A stretch of DNA of 7,317 nt, from contig JBJDZJ010000162.1 of NCBI GenBank assembly GCA_051867915.1, positions 1 to 7,317 of the forward strand, written 5' to 3'. The notes under the pieces were generated by a model. It was not told where the DNA came from and made no database searches. It worked only from the letters and a program-made list of their open reading frames with translations. Origin of the DNA: CAKSQF01 sp051867915. GTDB lineage: Bacteria > Bacillota > Clostridia > Oscillospirales > CAG-272. Below are positions 4,888 through 7,317 of the stretch, one piece after another. Positions within the stretch are counted from its first letter, which is position 1. Every line of letters starts with the position of its first letter. The position numbers and the translations under genes were made by a program.

Positions 4888-6117
4888 ATGAAAATGTACC
4901 TTTTCGGAAAGAAATGCGGCTCTTCCGCCAATGGCGGATTTCCCGCATCGGAAAATGAAATCAACTATTATGACATCCTGTCCTTCGGCGAAAGATATCG
5001 ACCGTCGGGCAATCTCTGGCAGTCCTACCTGACCTGCCTCCTGATCTCGGACGAAAATCCCTATTCCATCGCCTGCGAACGGGCAACCGCCGTGACGGAA
5101 GGGAGCCTGACCCCCTTCGCTCTGTCGGATGCGGCAGAGATCCGCACCCTGTTCCACCGCATCCCCGGCGGACTGTCGGGCGATTTTGTCCCCGTCGGAG
5201 GAAAAGATCGGCCGGAGGATTCCGATGCCCCCACCGATGTCCGAATCGGCAGACAAATCTCCGATCTGGCGGCAAAACTCCGAAACGCAGATTCGGATAG
5301 CGCCTTCCTGTCGGTGCTGACCGACTTCTATCGGCAAAGGGGTGTCGGACTCTTCGGCCTGTGCGAGGCCTTCTACCTGGATCCCCAAGGGAAAATCACC
5401 CCGGTTTCCCACTTCCCTTCGGTCACACTGGACGATCTGTGGGGCTATACGGATCAGAAGGCGAAGATGATCGCCAATCTGGATGCCTTTACTCAGGGCA
5501 GACCCGCCAATAATATGCTCCTGTACGGCGATGCCGGAACGGGAAAGTCCACCTGTATCAAGGCACTTGCCAACCGCTATCGGGATAGGGGACTTCGGCT
5601 GATTCAGGTGCGGAAGGAACAGTATGACCGTATCGAAGGGCTGATTTCAACCCTGCGCAGACGGAATTACCGCTTCGCCCTTTACCTGGACGACCTGTCC
5701 TTCGAGGATTTCGAGGTGGAGTATAAGTATCTGAAGGCGGCGATCGAAGGAGGACTGGAGTCCAGCCCCGAGAATTTCCTGATTTTCGCCACCTCCAACC
5801 GCCGCCATCTCATCAAGGAAACCTTCGACGAGCGGGAGGGCGGCGGCGATATCCACCGCAATGAGTCGGTGCAGGAGAAGATCTCCCTGTCCGACCGATT
5901 CGGTCTGCAAATCCGCTTCGGCGCCCCTCTTCAGCAGGATTATTTTGATATTGTCCGCTTCTTGGCAAAGGAACGGAGCATCGGTCTGCCCGATGATAGC
6001 CTCATCGACGGCGCAAGGAAGTTCGCCGTGCTTCATTCGGGCTTCTCCGGCCGTGTGGCGGAGCAGTATATTCGTATGCTTGAAGGGGAAAAGAAAACGG
6101 ACAGGGAAACTTTTTGA
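4888..6117 (+). CDS. DUF815-family AAA+ ATPase
   Basis: A 409-aa cytosolic P-loop ATPase. The C-terminal two thirds match the DUF815 pattern: LDDLWGYTDQK (from residue 181), GRPANNMLLYGDAGTGKST with Walker A at 214-221, GLRLIQV, Walker B LYLDDLSF (Asp268, Asp269), AAIEGGLE, sensor-1 FATSNRR (Asn304), EKISLSDRFG with the likely arginine finger Arg337, and SGFSGRVAEQY with sensor-2-like Arg389. The N-terminal 180 residues are the less conserved family leader, with no membrane segment. DUF815 proteins have no settled biochemical role, so substrate and partners are unknown. ATG 4888 follows an in-frame TGA at 4885 and has only a weak GAAAG upstream; ATG 4894 is an alternative. The last few codons and the stop lie in the dispersed hairpin repeat. 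No functional partner is adjacent. Confidence 0.9.
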   Translation: MKMYLFGKKCGSSANGGFPASENEINYYDILSFGERYRPSGNLWQSYLTCLLISDENPYSIACERATAVTEGSLTPFALSDAAEIRTLFHRIPGGLSGDFVPVGGKDRPEDSDAPTDVRIGRQISDLAAKLRNADSDSAFLSVLTDFYRQRGVGLFGLCEAFYLDPQGKITPVSHFPSVTLDDLWGYTDQKAKMIANLDAFTQGRPANNMLLYGDAGTGKSTCIKALANRYRDRGLRLIQVRKEQYDRIEGLISTLRRRNYRFALYLDDLSFEDFEVEYKYLKAAIEGGLESSPENFLIFATSNRRHLIKETFDEREGGGDIHRNESVQEKISLSDRFGLQIRFGAPLQQDYFDIVRFLAKERSIGLPDDSLIDGARKFAVLHSGFSGRVAEQYIRMLEGEKKTDRETF

Positions 6118-6155
6118 AAAAAGGTTCCCTGAAACCCTTCAAAACTTCCGAAAAA
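6102..6155. repeat. 3'-end hairpin repeat, copy 2, containing the DUF815 stop codon
   Basis: CAGGGAAACTTTTT (6102-6115) pairs with AAAAAGGTTCCCTG (6118-6131) with one mismatch, followed by AAACCCTTCAAAACTTCCGAAAAA as in the copy at 3424-3480. The TGA stop (6115-6117) lies at the hairpin tip. No T-tract follows on the + strand, so a terminator role is plausible but unproven. Confidence 0.75.
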
Positions 6156-6203
6156 GGAATCGACCTCTGCCTACGGCACGCCGCACCGCTTTGTGTCGAA
6201 TCC
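6156..6203. repeat. Imperfect inverted repeat between the DUF815 and ZIP genes
   Basis: GGAATCGAC (6156-6164) and GTCGAATCC (6195-6203) pair at eight of nine positions around a GC-rich interior with a small TGCC/GGCA hairpin. It immediately precedes the ZIP promoter and may be another dispersed repeat or a regulator site. Confidence 0.4.
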
Positions 6204-6215
6204 TGCAAATGTCCC

Positions 6216-6244
6216 TTGACAAATCCCGATTCGGACGGTATAAT
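6216..6244 (+). promoter_or_regulatory. Perfect consensus sigma-A promoter of the ZIP gene
   Basis: TTGACA (6216-6221), a 17-bp spacer, and TATAAT (6239-6244): both hexamers and the spacing are exact consensus. The start site is predicted near 6251. Confidence 0.92.
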
Positions 6245-6251
6245 GAAAATG

Positions 6252-6268
6252 GACTCCCTCCGGGAGTC
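6252..6268 (+). promoter_or_regulatory. Inverted repeat at the ZIP transcription start
   Basis: GACTCCC (6252-6258) and GGGAGTC (6262-6268) form a perfect 7-bp stem with loop TCC, beginning at the predicted +1. The position fits a repressor operator (for example a metal sensor) or a 5' stabilising hairpin; the sequence alone does not decide. Confidence 0.55.
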
Positions 6269-6277
6269 TTCCGGAAT

Positions 6278-6282
6278 GGAGG
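6278..6282 (+). promoter_or_regulatory. Ribosome binding site of the ZIP gene
   Basis: GGAGG, 11 nt before the GTG start at 6294. An ATG at 6284 is only one base away and in the wrong frame, so it is not the start of this gene. Confidence 0.75.
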
Positions 6283-6293
6283 TATGAATCATT

Positions 6294-7076
6294 GTGAATC
6301 AATATACATGGATCGGAATACTGATCCCCTTTTTGGGAACCGTTTTGGGCGCATCCTGCGTCATTATTATGAAAAAAGCCATGAGCGACCCCGTTCAGAG
6401 GGCACTGTCCGGCTTTGCGGCGGGCGTCATGGTGGCGGCATCGGTCTGGAGCCTCCTGATCCCCGCCCTTGAACAGGCGGCGGAGATGGGAAAATGGTCC
6501 TTCCTTCCGGCTGTCGCCGGTTTCTGGATCGGAATGCTGTTCCTGCTGCTGCTGGATCACCTGATTCCTCACCTGCACCGCAATGCAGAGCAGGCCGAGG
6601 GACCGAAAAGCAAGCTCCGGAAGACAACCATGCTGGTTCTGGCAGTCACCCTTCATAATATTCCCGAAGGAATGGCGGTCGGCGTGGTGTTCGCCGGTCT
6701 TCTTGCGGGCAAATCCAACATCACCGCCATGGGCGCTCTGGCTCTGTCCATCGGCATCGCCATTCAGAATTTCCCCGAAGGTGCCATCATCTCCATGCCC
6801 CTGCGGGCGGAGGGTGCGAAAAAATCCAGGGCCTTTCTGGGCGGCGTGGCGTCCGGAATCGTGGAGCCGATCGGCGCTCTGCTGACGGTTGCCGCCGCCG
6901 GCTTTGTCATTCCCGCACTGCCCTACCTGCTCAGCTTTGCGGCAGGTGCCATGCTGTATGTCGTCGTGGAGGAACTGATTCCCGAAATGTCGGCGGGGAA
7001 GCATTCCAATATCGGAACGCTGTTTTTCGCCATCGGATTCAGCGTCATGATGACGCTGGATGTTGCCCTGGGTTGA
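6294..7076 (+). CDS. ZIP-family divalent metal transporter (GufA/ZupT-like)
   Basis: A 260-aa integral membrane protein with about eight hydrophobic segments (roughly 6-26, 36-58, 68-92, 111-135, 141-166, 178-204, 208-230, 239-258), the usual length and topology for bacterial ZIP proteins, which take up zinc and often iron or manganese. The metal-site motifs are HNIPEG in segment 4 (His121, Asn122, Glu125), QNFPEG in segment 5 (Gln158, Asn159, Glu162) and Glu191 in the EPIG motif of segment 6, matching the binuclear metal site known in the family. A short His-containing stretch (DHLIPHLH, 88-95) precedes the cytosolic loop between segments 3 and 4. Translation starts at GTG 6294: an in-frame TGA at 6285 excludes earlier starts apart from rare ATC/ATT. 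It has its own consensus promoter and terminator, so it is probably monocistronic. Metal specificity is not readable from sequence. Confidence 0.95.
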   Translation: MNQYTWIGILIPFLGTVLGASCVIIMKKAMSDPVQRALSGFAAGVMVAASVWSLLIPALEQAAEMGKWSFLPAVAGFWIGMLFLLLLDHLIPHLHRNAEQAEGPKSKLRKTTMLVLAVTLHNIPEGMAVGVVFAGLLAGKSNITAMGALALSIGIAIQNFPEGAIISMPLRAEGAKKSRAFLGGVASGIVEPIGALLTVAAAGFVIPALPYLLSFAAGAMLYVVVEELIPEMSAGKHSNIGTLFFAIGFSVMMTLDVALG

Positions 7077-7102
7077 CGGCTTATCTCAAATCAAGGCAAA
7101 TT

Positions 7103-7139
7103 TCGGCGGAGAATCTGAGTGCATCAGATTCTCCGCCGA
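7103..7139 (+). terminator. Terminator hairpin of the ZIP gene
   Basis: A perfect 16-bp stem, TCGGCGGAGAATCTGA (7103-7118) with its complement at 7124-7139 and loop GTGCA, 26 bases after the stop codon. The following TGCTGTTT is only weakly T-rich, but position and stability make termination likely. Confidence 0.8.
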
Positions 7140-7173
7140 TGCTGTTTCGGAAGGTTCGTCGGAAAGCACCCCA

Positions 7174-7317
7174 TCGGGAACGAGTCCGAGCGAGGGGGAA
7201 AGAGGCTTCACCGTGCTTCAATTCCTTCCGTCCTTCTTCGAAAAAACCTCCCTCAGAGAGAAAGGCACGGCGAGCCGGAGACTCCGAGGGGACAAATCCG
7301 AGCGTGGGGGAAAGGGG
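7174..7317. repeat. Repeat unit E, left end (cut by window edge)
   Basis: 7214-7317 aligns with the left end of unit B (3534-3640): TGCTTCAATTCCTTCCGTC, CCTCCCTCAGAGAG, GGCGAGCCGGAGACTCCG and AATCCGAGCGTGGGGGAAA. A degraded fragment, GAGTCCGAGCGAGGGGGAAA, sits just upstream (7182-7201). The array family therefore continues beyond the window. Confidence 0.85.

Noticed and set aside
6171..7004. A 277-residue minus-strand frame opposite the ZIP gene
   Set aside because: His/Gly/Gln-rich shadow of the transporter gene. The plus-strand reading has the full set of ZIP motifs, promoter and terminator.

Overview
The window looks like a chromosomal segment of a fairly GC-rich Gram-positive Clostridia-type gut bacterium, plausibly Oscillospirales/Ruminococcaceae-like. 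This is an inference from GGAGG ribosome binding sites, sigma-A type promoters with 17-bp spacers, a lipoprotein-anchored polysaccharide enzyme, a DUF815 ATPase, and dense GC-rich palindromic repeats between genes. I cannot name the species.

Layout. Positions 1-about 290 hold the right-hand part of a structured repeat unit (copy A), followed by an extended -10 promoter (372-400) and a large secreted lipoprotein gene (464-3394). The lipoprotein is a family GH97 glycoside hydrolase followed by two chitobiase-C-terminal-like domains and an NPCBM/CBM51-type domain, so it probably trims alpha-linked sugars (alpha-galactoside is the first guess) at the cell surface. A hairpin repeat starts directly after its stop codon. 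Positions 3534-4618 are non-coding and hold three consecutive units (B, C, D) of a 365-440 bp modular repeat built almost wholly from inverted repeats. Positions 4621-4690 hold a different GC-rich hairpin, and 4691-4887 hold little that I can interpret. A DUF815 AAA+ ATPase gene (4888-6117) ends inside a second copy of the 3'-end hairpin repeat. After a perfect consensus promoter (6216-6244) comes a ZIP-family metal transporter (6294-7076) with its own terminator (7103-7139). The window closes in the left end of another array unit (copy E).

All three genes point the same way but appear to be separate transcription units: two have their own clear promoter, and repeats or hairpins lie between them. 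I see no common pathway linking them. The most interesting material is the repeat family. It carries a nearly constant 19-21 nt apical loop (CCATCTCAARCGCCGAAGT) presented on stems of entirely different sequence, which suggests that the folded structure, as RNA or extruded DNA, is what is maintained. The units also look like mosaics with exchangeable internal modules.

All alignments and pairings were done by eye. Family assignments rest on recognised motifs, not on a database search.
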